A stretch of 64,000 bases of DNA from Hypericibacter sp049323455 (lineage in GTDB: Bacteria > Pseudomonadota > Alphaproteobacteria > Dongiales > Dongiaceae), in the NCBI GenBank assembly GCA_049323455.1, contig JBMONF010000033.1:11135-75134 (forward strand). The letters run 5' to 3'. This document shows positions 35,500 to 43,745 of this stretch, piece after piece. Position 1 is the first letter of the stretch. Every line of letters starts with the position of its first letter. The notes beneath the pieces are model-generated. The model saw only the letters and a list, made by a program, of their open reading frames with translations. It did not search any database and was not told the DNA's origin. Made by a program: the position numbers and the translations under genes.

Positions 35500-36519
35500 T
35501 CAGCCGATGGCGAGCACCAGCTTGCCGGCGAGGCTGCCTTGGCCTAGCCGGCGGTGAGCATCGGCCGCCCGCGTCAGCGGGAAAGTCTGGGCAATCTCGA
35601 CCGTGAGGGCCCCGTTGGCGAGCTTGGAGATGCCGTCGGCGACAATGCCGGCTTGGCGCTTTAGCTCGCGCTCGAGCCCGAACCACATCGGCGTCAGCAT
35701 CATCACGTTGAGGATGTCGAGGTTGCGGACATAGGCCGTTCCCTCGCTGTCGTCGAAGGGCGCGCCCATCAGCGTGACGATGCGGCCATAAGGCGCCATG
35801 GCCTTGATCGTGGCCAGCGCAGCCTCGCCGCCAACATTATCGAGCGCGACATCGACGCCCTTCCTGCCCGTCCAGGCATCGACCGCATCTTGCAGCGCCT
35901 CTTCGCGATAGAGGATTGGCCGCTCGGCACCCAGCCGCTTCACGAACGCGGCCTTCTCGGGGCCGCTCACGGTAGCGGCGACGCGGGCACCCTGTTGCGC
36001 CGCGACCTGCACCGCCATATGGCCGGTGCCGCCGGCGCCGGCATGGATCAGCACGAACTCGCCCTCCTCGAGCCGCGCGCGCTCGATCAGCGCCTCCCAG
36101 ACCGTGATGAAGACGAGCGGCAACGCCGCCGCCTTGATCGGATCGAGGCCGGCCGGCCGCTTCACGACGGAAACGTCGGGCACGGTGGCGTATTCGGCGT
36201 AAGTGCCGCGGGCCGCGCCGATACCCCCATGGCAGAAAACGACCGGATCCCCCGGCTTCACGTGCGTGACGGCGCGCCCGACCGCGGCGACGTGCCCGGC
36301 GCCGTCATGACCCGGCACGAACGGACGGTTGCTCTCGACATAGGGACCGAACTGGCGGAACCAAGCATCGGCAGGGTTGATGCCGGCCGCATCGAGCTTG
36401 ATCAGGACGTCCTTGTCGCCGGCCGGCCAATCGAGCGGCAGCTCGACCAGCCTGAGCACCTCGGGTCCACCTCTGCCGTCGGCAATGACGGCTTTCATGG
36501 TCTTCGGCAAATCGGTCAT
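35500..36519 (-). CDS. Quinone oxidoreductase-like MDR family protein
   Basis: A 339-residue medium-chain dehydrogenase/reductase. N-terminal KAVIADGRGGPEVLRL and AAGINPADAWFR are quinone-reductase type; the NADPH-binding loop is HAGAGGTGHMAVQVAAQQGA, and DNVGGEAALATIKAM follows. Zinc-binding cysteines are absent, consistent with the QOR (zeta-crystallin) group. It likely reduces quinones or enones with NADPH. A truncated relative of the same N-terminus is at 41315. Confidence 0.92.
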   Translation of the reverse strand: MTDLPKTMKAVIADGRGGPEVLRLVELPLDWPAGDKDVLIKLDAAGINPADAWFRQFGPYVESNRPFVPGHDGAGHVAAVGRAVTHVKPGDPVVFCHGGIGAARGTYAEYATVPDVSVVKRPAGLDPIKAAALPLVFITVWEALIERARLEEGEFVLIHAGAGGTGHMAVQVAAQQGARVAATVSGPEKAAFVKRLGAERPILYREEALQDAVDAWTGRKGVDVALDNVGGEAALATIKAMAPYGRIVTLMGAPFDDSEGTAYVRNLDILNVMMLTPMWFGLERELKRQAGIVADGISKLANGALTVEIAQTFPLTRAADAHRRLGQGSLAGKLVLAIG

Positions 36520-36606
36520 TGGGCTGTCTTTCGCAGTTGGTGGGCATACCAGAACATGATGATGGCTAACTTGAAATCGGTCCCTTATTCCCGGTCCTTC
36601 CGGGAA

Positions 36607-36769
36607 TGACGTGCCCCTGGAGAGTGGTCCGCCTTGAATGGCAGTTCAGGGGACCTCATGAGGCCAAGCCGGCCTGGCGGCGAAGCGCAGCGGAGCCGGA
36701 GGGCCGGCTTGGCCTCGGAAGGCGCCATGAACCAACATTGGAATCGGACCACTCTCCAGGGGCACGTCA
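36607..36769. repeat. 163-base palindromic element (MITE- or RIT-like, no transposase)
   Basis: Perfect 25-base terminal inverted repeats at 36607-36631 and 36745-36769 enclose a second perfect 15-base pair (36660-36674 and 36702-36716) with 11-base diverged arms between. Both strands therefore translate to almost the same peptide. No target-site duplication is obvious. It sits upstream of the betaine SBP gene. It could be a non-autonomous mobile element or a large cruciform/hairpin control element. Confidence 0.75.
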
Positions 36770-36896
36770 CCAAGTCGTAGAGATTGATTGATAATATGCC
36801 CAGAAATTTATATAACCATCCAAATTCTAAACGGCAGGCCGGTCCGGCCGGGTCAAAGAAGCAAACACAAGAAACCAGATATTGGGAGGAAGGCTG

Positions 36897-37868
36897 ATGC
36901 AAAGAACCATCAAGTGGGCGATTGCGGCGGTCGCGGCGGTTATGCTCGTTGCCGGCGCCGGATCGGCCAATGCCGGCACGGTTCCGGAATCGAAGGATAC
37001 GATCAAGATCGCACTCAACGAATGGACCGGCCAGCTGATTTCCGCCTATCTCTTCGGCGGCATCCTGCAGCGCATGGGCTATAACGTCGACTACGTGACC
37101 GCCGGCGCCGTACCGCAATACACGGCCATGGCCGATGGCGAACTGACGGTCAATCCCGAAAACTGGGACAACAATACGGGCGACGTTTACCCCAAGGCGA
37201 TCGCCAGCGGCGATCTGATCAATATGGGCCCGCTCGGCCTGCAGGCGCACGAATCCTGGATCTATCCGCCCTACATGGAAGAAAAGTGCCCGGGCTTGCC
37301 GGACTGGAAGGCGCTCTTCGAGTGCGGCGAGGCCTTCGCCACGCCCGAGACCTTTCCGAAAGGCCAGGTGATCGATTATCCGGCCGACTGGGCGGCGCGC
37401 GCGGCACCCCTGATCACGGGCACGGACCTCCCCTTCGTCGCCATTCCCGGCGGCAGCGAGGGCGCCATGATCGCCCAGCTCAAGAGTGCGGTCGCAAACA
37501 AAGAGCCGATCATGATGATGTTCTGGGCGCCACACTGGATCTTCTCGCAGCTCGATTTCCACTGGGTCCAGTTCCCGCCCTATCAGCCCGGCTGCGACAC
37601 CGATCCCAAGCTCGGGCCCTATCCCGACAAGGTCAACGACTGCGGCCTGCAGCAGGCGAACGTTTCCAAGGTCGCCTGGAAGGGGATGAAGGAGAAATGG
37701 CCGGCCGCCTACAAGCTGCTCCAGGCCTTCACCATCGACAACAAGCTGCAGCAGGCGCTGATGGCCGAGGTCGACAACAAGGGCCGCGACGTCAAGGACG
37801 TGACGAAGGAGTGGCTCGATCAGAACGAGGCCGTCTGGAAGTCCTGGGTCGACGGCGCCTTGATGTAA
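36897..37868 (+). CDS. Glycine betaine/quaternary amine ABC transporter substrate-binding protein
   Basis: A 323-residue exported protein. Signal peptide about 1-27 (AAVMLVAGAGSANAG). The OpuAC/ProX-type fold shows NEWTGQLISAYLFGGIL, TAGAVPQYTAMADGEL, and aromatic-rich segments typical of betaine boxes (WAPHWIFSQLDFHW). The binding aromatic residues favour a trimethylammonium ligand such as glycine betaine or choline; the exact ligand is inferred. Start ATG 36897 has GGGAGGAAGG upstream. A strong hairpin follows the gene. Confidence 0.92.
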   Translation: MQRTIKWAIAAVAAVMLVAGAGSANAGTVPESKDTIKIALNEWTGQLISAYLFGGILQRMGYNVDYVTAGAVPQYTAMADGELTVNPENWDNNTGDVYPKAIASGDLINMGPLGLQAHESWIYPPYMEEKCPGLPDWKALFECGEAFATPETFPKGQVIDYPADWAARAAPLITGTDLPFVAIPGGSEGAMIAQLKSAVANKEPIMMMFWAPHWIFSQLDFHWVQFPPYQPGCDTDPKLGPYPDKVNDCGLQQANVSKVAWKGMKEKWPAAYKLLQAFTIDNKLQQALMAEVDNKGRDVKDVTKEWLDQNEAVWKSWVDGALM

Positions 37869-37892
37869 GGCCTGTCCGTTCGAGCCCGGCCA

Positions 37893-37933
37893 ACCGGGGC
37901 GGGAACCCCCACGCGGTGCGGTCCCGCCCCGGT
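37893..37933 (+). other. Intercistronic hairpin after betaine SBP gene
   Basis: Perfect 12-base GC-rich arms at 37893-37904 and 37922-37933 with a 17-base loop, 24 bases after the SBP stop. No T run follows. It may protect the SBP message from 3' decay while limiting read-through to the ATPase gene. Confidence 0.7.
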
Positions 37934-38062
37934 CGCCACTCCCAGGAGTACCGGCCCAAGCTTTGGCGAATGCTCGTTGTTGCACTTGAACCGATCGGAT
38001 CGCGGCGCAAGTCCGACCAGTATGGGCGGGGTGTCGGGATTGCGCGCGGCTAGCCGAACGGA

Positions 38063-39139
38063 ATGCTGATGTCCGCAGACGACCGCCGCGACACCATCAA
38101 GCTCTCCTGCCGCAATCTCTGGAAGGTGTACGGTCCGAACGCCGAAGGATCCTTTGCGCGGGGCCGCAGCGCCAATGCCGAGCCGCGCGCCCTGGCCGGG
38201 GCGTTGCGCGACGCCGGCAACATCGTCGCCGCCTGCGACGTCAGCTTCGACGTCAGGGTCGGGGAAATCTTCGTCATCATGGGGCTGTCCGGCTCGGGCA
38301 AGTCGACGGTCGTGCGCTGCCTGTCGCGGCTGGTGGAGCCCACCGCGGGCGAAGTCCTGCTCGACGGACGAGACCTGCTCAAGGCGTCGCCGCAGGAGCT
38401 GATCGAGGTCCGCCGCCACGAGATGGGCATGGTGTTTCAAACCTTCGGCCTGCTGCCCCACCTCAACGTCATCAACAACGTCGCCTTTCCCTTGAAGCTG
38501 CAGGGCATAGCCGAAGCCGAACGGCGCGAGCGCGCCCAGCGCGTCATCGATCTGGTCGGTCTCAAGGGGCGCGAATCGGCGTTCCCGCGCGAACTCTCCG
38601 GCGGCCAGCAGCAGCGGGTCGGCATCGCCCGCAGTCTCGCGGTGGATCCGCAGCTGTGGTTTCTCGACGAACCCTTTTCGGCGCTCGATCCCTTGATCCG
38701 CCGGCAGATGCAGGATGAATTCCTGCGGCTGCAGCGGCTGCTGCACAAATCGATCGTCTTCATCACCCACGACTTCCTCGAGGCGCTCAGGATCGCCGAT
38801 CGCATGGCCATCATGCGCGACGGCGAGATCGTCCAGATCGGCTCTCCAGCGGAACTCGTGCTCAACCCCGCCGATTCCTATGTGTTGGAATTCACCAGCG
38901 AGGTTCCGCTTGCGCGGGTCCTCACGGCAGCCGACGTGGTCGATCCCGGGGCACAGCCGATCGAAGGCCCACGCATCGACGGACGGACCAAGCTGGAGGA
39001 ACTTCTGGTGCGACTGTCGGCCCGGCCGGAGGGCGTGATCATAGAGGGCGCCGACGGCAAGGCTCTCGGCATGGCGACCGCCCGCAGCGTCGTCGCCGCG
39101 CTCGCCGCCAGGGGCAACGAGAAGCCTTCGGCCGCCTAG
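38063..39139 (+). CDS. Quaternary amine ABC transporter ATP-binding protein (ProV/OpuAA type)
   Basis: A 358-residue ATPase. Walker A GLSGSGKST at about 74-82, the Q-loop VFQTFGLLPH, signature LSGGQQQR, Walker B LWFLDEPFSALDP and the H-loop FITHDFLEA are all intact. A ProV-type N-terminal extension with the YGPNAEGSF segment precedes the ABC fold, and the C-terminus has a CBS-like tail (about 290-350). It powers the double permease that starts six bases after its stop. An in-frame ATG at 38069 is an alternative start. Confidence 0.92.
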   Translation: MLMSADDRRDTIKLSCRNLWKVYGPNAEGSFARGRSANAEPRALAGALRDAGNIVAACDVSFDVRVGEIFVIMGLSGSGKSTVVRCLSRLVEPTAGEVLLDGRDLLKASPQELIEVRRHEMGMVFQTFGLLPHLNVINNVAFPLKLQGIAEAERRERAQRVIDLVGLKGRESAFPRELSGGQQQRVGIARSLAVDPQLWFLDEPFSALDPLIRRQMQDEFLRLQRLLHKSIVFITHDFLEALRIADRMAIMRDGEIVQIGSPAELVLNPADSYVLEFTSEVPLARVLTAADVVDPGAQPIEGPRIDGRTKLEELLVRLSARPEGVIIEGADGKALGMATARSVVAALAARGNEKPSAA

Positions 39140-39144
39140 CTCCG

Positions 39145-41226
39145 ATGGAAGACCTCCGCTCATCGCCGCTGCCGGCTCGCCGCACCCTGCTCTGGGCCGT
39201 CCTGGCGGTCGCGATGGTTCTGTCGCCGCTGCTGGTCGGTCCTGCCCCCTGGCTCAAGACCTTTCCCCAGGATCTGGTGCTGCCTGTCACGCCGCTTCTG
39301 AACCAGTTCATGGCCTGGTTCGTCGCCGGCACCCAGCCGCTATTCCGCGCCCTGGCCTGGCTGCTTGGCAACCCGATCACAGGCATGCGCGTGCTGCTGC
39401 AGAGTCTGCCCTGGCCGCTGACCGTCGCCCTGGTCGCCGTCGCCGCCCACGCGGTTTCGGGCCCGAGGCTGGCGGTCTTTGCCGCCCTGGGCATGCTTTA
39501 CATGGCGGTCATCGGCTACTGGCCGCAGACCATGAATACGCTGGCGCTGGTGGCGATCTCGGTGCCGCTGTCGGTCGCCATCGGCTTCCTGGTCGGCGCC
39601 GCCGCCTTTCGCTGGCCGCGGACCGAATGCTTCATCATGCCCGCGCTGGATTTTCTCCAGACCGTCCCGACCTTTGCCTATCTGATTCCGATCCTGCTGC
39701 TGTTCGGGTTCGGACCGGTGACGGGACTCGTCGCCAGCCTGCTCTATGCCTTTCCCGCGATGGTTCGAAACACCCTCCTGGGCCTGAGGAGAGTTCCGCT
39801 GGAGGTGGTGGAATCGGGCCTCATGTCGGGTGCGGTGCCGTGGCAGCTGTTCTGGCAGGTGCGGGTCCCGACCGCGCTGCGCCAGGTGCTGCTCGGCGTC
39901 AACCAGACGACGATGGCGGCCCTCAGCATGGTGATCGTCGCCTCGATCATCGGCGGCACGCAGGATATCGGCTGGGAGGTGCTCTCCACGTTGCGCAAGG
40001 CGGCCTTCGGCGAGAGCCTCCTTGCCGGGCTGGTCATCGCGCTCCTCGCGATGGTGATGGACCGGGTCACCTCCGGCATGGCCGAAAGCCGCGTTTGGCC
40101 GGTCGCCACGCAGCCGTTCCTGATGCGCCATCGCCATCTGGCGCTGGCCGCGGCCCTGGTTCCCGCGATCATCCTGCTGGCGAACTGGGTGCCGTTCCTC
40201 GACAGCTACCCCAAAGCATGGACGGTCTTTCCCGCGCAGCCGATCAACCGGGTGATCGACTTCATCGTCGTCGATTTCAAGGCCTGGATCGACCTGATCA
40301 AGCGCTTCGCGTTCTATTTCGTCATGCTGCCGCTGCGCATCGGACTCGAGAACGCGGTCAAGCCCATGACCTGGGGCTTCGAATGGTCCCTTTGGCATAG
40401 CGCGGGATACGCCGTCCTCACGGCGGCGGCGGCGGCCTATGCCGCGCGCAGGCTGTCGCTCACGGCGGGACCGGCGATCGTGATGCTCGCGGCGATCTTC
40501 TTCTTCGGCATCACCAACATCCCGTGGCCGGTCCTGATCGCACTGGTCACGGCGCTGGCCTGGGCCGCCGGCGGGCCGAGGCTGGCGATCGGCACGCTGA
40601 TCGGACTGTTGTTCCTGCTGCTGTCCGGCATCTGGGTCTATGCCGTCCTCTCGGTCTATCTATGCGGCATCGCCGTCCTGCTGTCCTTCTCGATCGGATC
40701 GGTGATCGGAATCCTCGCCGCCGGCAACGACACTTTTTCGCGGATCATACGGCCGATCAACGACACGTTGCAGACCATGCCGCTCTTCGTGCTGCTGATC
40801 CCGATCATCATGATCTTCCAGCTCGGAGACTTCACCGCGCTGATCGCGATCTGCCTCTACGCCATGGTCCCGTCCATCCGCTACGCGGAGCACGCGCTCC
40901 GGCACCTCCCCGCCGACGTCATCGAAGCCGCCACCGCCATGGGCTCGACCCCGCGCCAGCTGCTCTGGCAGGTCAAGATGCCGATGGCGCTGCCCGAGCT
41001 GATGCTGGGTCTCAATCAGACCATCTTGTACGGCATCGCCATGCTGGTCATTACCGCCCTGGTCGGTACCAAGGAGCTCGGTCAGCAGGTCTATGTCGGG
41101 CTGAGCAACGGCGACTTCGGCGTTGGGTTCGTTGCCGGCCTCGGCATGGCCGTGATCGCCATGATCGCCGATCGGATGACGCAGGCCTGGAGCCGGCGCA
41201 AGCGCACCGAGCTCGGCCTCGCTTGA
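39145..41226 (+). CDS. Glycine betaine-type ABC transporter permease with two fused permease domains
   Basis: A 693-residue membrane protein containing two consecutive ProW-like permease units. Each unit has its own EAA-type loop, the first ending in ALRQVLLGVNQTTMAALSMV and the second in ALPELMLGLNQTILYGIAML. The same DTLQTMPLFVLLIPII-type and DFLQTVPTFAYLIPIL-type segments occur in both halves, showing an internal duplication. A single polypeptide can thus supply both halves of the channel. Such long forms are known among proteobacterial betaine importers. Starts six bases after the ATPase gene. Confidence 0.92.
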   Translation: MEDLRSSPLPARRTLLWAVLAVAMVLSPLLVGPAPWLKTFPQDLVLPVTPLLNQFMAWFVAGTQPLFRALAWLLGNPITGMRVLLQSLPWPLTVALVAVAAHAVSGPRLAVFAALGMLYMAVIGYWPQTMNTLALVAISVPLSVAIGFLVGAAAFRWPRTECFIMPALDFLQTVPTFAYLIPILLLFGFGPVTGLVASLLYAFPAMVRNTLLGLRRVPLEVVESGLMSGAVPWQLFWQVRVPTALRQVLLGVNQTTMAALSMVIVASIIGGTQDIGWEVLSTLRKAAFGESLLAGLVIALLAMVMDRVTSGMAESRVWPVATQPFLMRHRHLALAAALVPAIILLANWVPFLDSYPKAWTVFPAQPINRVIDFIVVDFKAWIDLIKRFAFYFVMLPLRIGLENAVKPMTWGFEWSLWHSAGYAVLTAAAAAYAARRLSLTAGPAIVMLAAIFFFGITNIPWPVLIALVTALAWAAGGPRLAIGTLIGLLFLLLSGIWVYAVLSVYLCGIAVLLSFSIGSVIGILAAGNDTFSRIIRPINDTLQTMPLFVLLIPIIMIFQLGDFTALIAICLYAMVPSIRYAEHALRHLPADVIEAATAMGSTPRQLLWQVKMPMALPELMLGLNQTILYGIAMLVITALVGTKELGQQVYVGLSNGDFGVGFVAGLGMAVIAMIADRMTQAWSRRKRTELGLA

Positions 41227-41314
41227 CGGAACTCCGCCACCGCGCCCGGCAGAGCTGCCGGCTCAATCGGGTTCGCGAGGGCCGATCGGAACGGACGGGA
41301 ACGGAGAAGCAAGG

Positions 41315-41446
41315 ATGCCAACGACCATGAAGGCGATGGTCGCGACCGGCCAAGGCGGCCCCGAGGTCCTGGAATTGCGGCAGATCCACTGCGATGGCCG
41401 AGCGGCAGGCGGGGGACCGGTACCAACCCTCGGCGGCCACCCGTGA
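41315..41446 (+). pseudogene. N-terminal remnant of an MDR/quinone oxidoreductase gene
   Basis: Behind a GGAGAAGCAAGG ribosome binding site, an ORF of 43 codons begins MPTTMKAMVATGQGGPEVLE, which matches the N-terminus of quinone-reductase-like MDR proteins, including the intact one at 35500-36519 (MKAVIADGRGGPEVLRL). Similarity stops at about 41387; the remaining codons are antisense to a DUF1330 remnant. The body of the gene has been lost. Confidence 0.75.
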
Positions 41447-41625
41447 AGGAAACTCGAGGACGGCGACCCGGCTGAAGGGCCAGTCCCCTCCAGCTTTGCC
41501 AACCGGCCGCCGCGCACCAGAAAGCGGCCGCCGAACGCCTCGATGGTGGAAAGAACGTCCTTCCGGTATGCGTCGAACGTGGCCTGATCCACGACCTCCT
41601 CCTGGACGATCACGAAGGCTTTCAT
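41390..41625 (-). pseudogene. Truncated and frameshifted DUF1330-family gene
   Basis: The minus-strand frame begins MKAFVIVQEEVVDQATFDAY and runs through GGRFLVRGGRLAKLEG, a good DUF1330 (small dimeric barrel) start with a CGCATGAAAGC-type start region at 41625. After LEG the family sequence continues in another frame (DWPFSRVAVLEFPSRVAAEGWYRSP), consistent with loss of one G in a G run near 41473. The end of the domain is missing, replaced by the MDR remnant on the other strand. Confidence 0.75.
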
Positions 41626-41786
41626 GCGGTTTCCTCCTCCTTGTTTGCCGCTTGGGTGCAGGATGTGGGAAGCTCGCGCTTCTGAGAAAAAGTCAAAGCT
41701 GCCCGAAATTTTCTGACCTTGTCAGCGCGAGGTGAGTGGCATCGCCTGATCTTCAGAGGTTCCGGCAAGCTCGGGGAGGATGAACG

Positions 41787-43322
41787 GTGACGGAATTGGC
41801 AACCAGACGGCGTGGCGGAACGGGCGGGCGGCGCGCGGAACGGGTAGGGGCGCCGATCGTCCAGAGGCGCTACATCACGCGCAAGATCCCAACCGTCGAA
41901 CTGCTCGACGCGGAGGGGCTCGAACTCATCCACGAAACCTCGATGACGATCCTCGAAGAAATCGGCATCGACTTCCGCGACGCGCCGGCCATCGCCGCCT
42001 GGAAACAGGCGGGCGCCGACGTCAAGGGCGAACGCGTGCGGCTCCCTCGCGAGCTCCTCATGTCGCTGATCGCCAAAACCCCGTCCACATACACGCAACA
42101 TGCCCGCAACCCCGAACGCGACGTGGTGATTGGCGGCAAGAATACCGTGTTTGCGCCCACTTACGGGTCGCCCTTCGTGCGCGACTTCGAGAACAAGCGC
42201 CGTTATGGCACGCTCGAGGATCTGCGCAGTTTCGTGAAGCTCGCCTACATGACGCCGAACCTGCACCATTCGGGCGGCGTCATCTGCGAGCCGGTCGACG
42301 TGCCGGTGCCCAAGCGCCACCTCGACATCGTCTATTCGCACATCAAGTACTCGGACAAGCCCTTCATGGGCATCGTCACCGCCGAGGAGCGTGCCGAGGA
42401 TACGGTCAAGCTGGTGCGAATCCTGTTCGGCGATGCCTTCATCGACGCCGGGAACACGGTTTTGACCTCGGTGGTGAACTGCAACTCGCCGATGGTGTGG
42501 GACGCGACGATGCTGTCGGCCTTGCGCGTCTATGCGCGCAACAATCAGGCCGTGCTGGTAACACCCTTCATCATGGCCGGCGCCATGGCGCCGGCCTCGA
42601 CCGCCGGTGCGGTGGCGCAGCTCAATGCCGAGGTGCTGGCGGGCATCGCCTATGCGCAGCTCGTGCGACCGGGCGCGCCGATGGTTTATGGCAATTTCGT
42701 CACCACCGTCTCGATGCAGTCGGGTGCGCCGATGATGGGCACGCCCGAGCCCGCCATGATGATCTATATGACGACGCAGCTCGCCCGCAAATACGGGCTG
42801 CCAGTGCGCTCGGGCGGCATGCTGACCGGCTCGAAGATCGCCGACGCGCAAGCAGCCTACGAATCCGTGCAGACCATGATCCCGACGCTCATGGCCGGCA
42901 CCAATTTCGTGCTGCATTCGGCCGGCTGGCTGGAGGCGGGGCTTGCCGCCGGCTACGGCAAGTTCGTGCTCGATGCCGATCAGATCGCCATGCTGCAGAT
43001 CTTCGCCGAGGGCCCCGATCTGTCGGAAGAAGGAATCGCGATGGAGGCCATCCGCGAGGTGGGGCCGGGCGGCCACTATCTCGGCTGCGCCCACACCCAG
43101 CGCCATTTCAAGACCGCCTTCTATACCTCGCCCATCGCCGACAACAACAGCTACGAGCAGTGGGAAGCGGAGGGCGCCAAGGACGCCGACAAGCGCGCCA
43201 CCGAGCGGGCACAAAGCCTCCTGCGCCAGTACGAGGCGCCGCCGCTCGATCCCGGCATCGACGAGGCGCTCCAGGATTTCATCCAGCGCCGCAAGCAAGA
43301 CCTGCCGGAAGGGGTGAGCTGA
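41787..43322 (+). CDS. Trimethylamine methyltransferase (MttB) family protein, non-pyrrolysine
   Basis: A 511-residue TIM-barrel methyltransferase. Typical MttB segments include GLELIHETSMTILEEIGI, PSTYTQHARNP, THH-like NLHHSGGVICEP, HIKYSDKPFMGIV and GGHYLGCAHTQRHFKTAFYTSP. There is no in-frame TAG, so the pyrrolysine of true MttB is absent, as in glycine betaine methyltransferase MtgB. These enzymes pass a methyl group from a quaternary amine to a corrinoid protein. No corrinoid protein gene is in the window. The start has GGGGAGGATGAACGGTG upstream. The betaine importer lies just before it. Confidence 0.92.
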   Translation: MTELATRRRGGTGGRRAERVGAPIVQRRYITRKIPTVELLDAEGLELIHETSMTILEEIGIDFRDAPAIAAWKQAGADVKGERVRLPRELLMSLIAKTPSTYTQHARNPERDVVIGGKNTVFAPTYGSPFVRDFENKRRYGTLEDLRSFVKLAYMTPNLHHSGGVICEPVDVPVPKRHLDIVYSHIKYSDKPFMGIVTAEERAEDTVKLVRILFGDAFIDAGNTVLTSVVNCNSPMVWDATMLSALRVYARNNQAVLVTPFIMAGAMAPASTAGAVAQLNAEVLAGIAYAQLVRPGAPMVYGNFVTTVSMQSGAPMMGTPEPAMMIYMTTQLARKYGLPVRSGGMLTGSKIADAQAAYESVQTMIPTLMAGTNFVLHSAGWLEAGLAAGYGKFVLDADQIAMLQIFAEGPDLSEEGIAMEAIREVGPGGHYLGCAHTQRHFKTAFYTSPIADNNSYEQWEAEGAKDADKRATERAQSLLRQYEAPPLDPGIDEALQDFIQRRKQDLPEGVS

Positions 43323-43324
43323 TC

Positions 43325-43735
43325 TCGGCGAAACTCCGTCGCCGGCGACGAACCCAGACCAGGTGTCGTCGGCATTGACCGAGAGGCGCCAGCCGACGTA
43401 GCAGCCGGTGTCGAGATATTGCGCTTCGCGCAGTCCCTCGTAAAGCTTTTGCAGCGCAGCGATCTCGCCCTTGCTCAACGCGTCGCAGGGAAGATCGGCG
43501 CCGCCGGCGCTGAACCGTTCGCGGTCGATCGTGTCGCCAACGTCTTGTCGTCACGGGCCGAGGCGGCGCCGCGGATCGCGTCATGCGTCTTCCGGACCGC
43601 CGACGGGAGCTCGCCACAGCGCGCAACCTCTTGCCCGAAGGCGGCACGCGCCCCCGCCGCCAACAGCAAGCGTCAGCGACGAAACCGTGAGGAAAGCGGC
43701 GAGCAAAGCGCGAGCGGCGGAGATCGTCGTCTGGC
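43325..43735 (-). pseudogene. Decayed gene for a small exported protein
   Basis: Minus-strand fragments in two frames look like one gene: a signal-like LLLAAGARAAFGQ and VARCGELPSAVRKTHDAIRG in the frame ending at 43475, then ALSKGEIAALQKLYEGLREA and CYVGWRLSVNADDTWSGFVAG in the frame starting near 43478. The join is out of frame and the middle of the expected protein appears deleted. I recognise the layout only loosely (a family of exported proteins ending in a GWRL..DG.W..F.AGD segment). Confidence 0.5.
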
Positions 43736-43745
43736 CGCAGGTCCG

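Noticed and set aside
36607..36769. The conserved-looking peptide read on both strands of the palindrome as a real protein
   Set aside because: Its mirrored presence follows directly from the inverted repeats; there is no ribosome binding site suited to a real small gene.
41787..43322. Possible pyrrolysine (TAG) codon in the MttB-family gene
   Set aside because: The frame is open from start to TGA with no internal TAG, so it is the non-pyrrolysine type.
41622..43478. Open minus-strand frame of over 600 codons
   Set aside because: Mostly antisense to mttB. Only its first 40-odd codons resemble a protein, and these were assigned to the decayed gene at 43325-43735.
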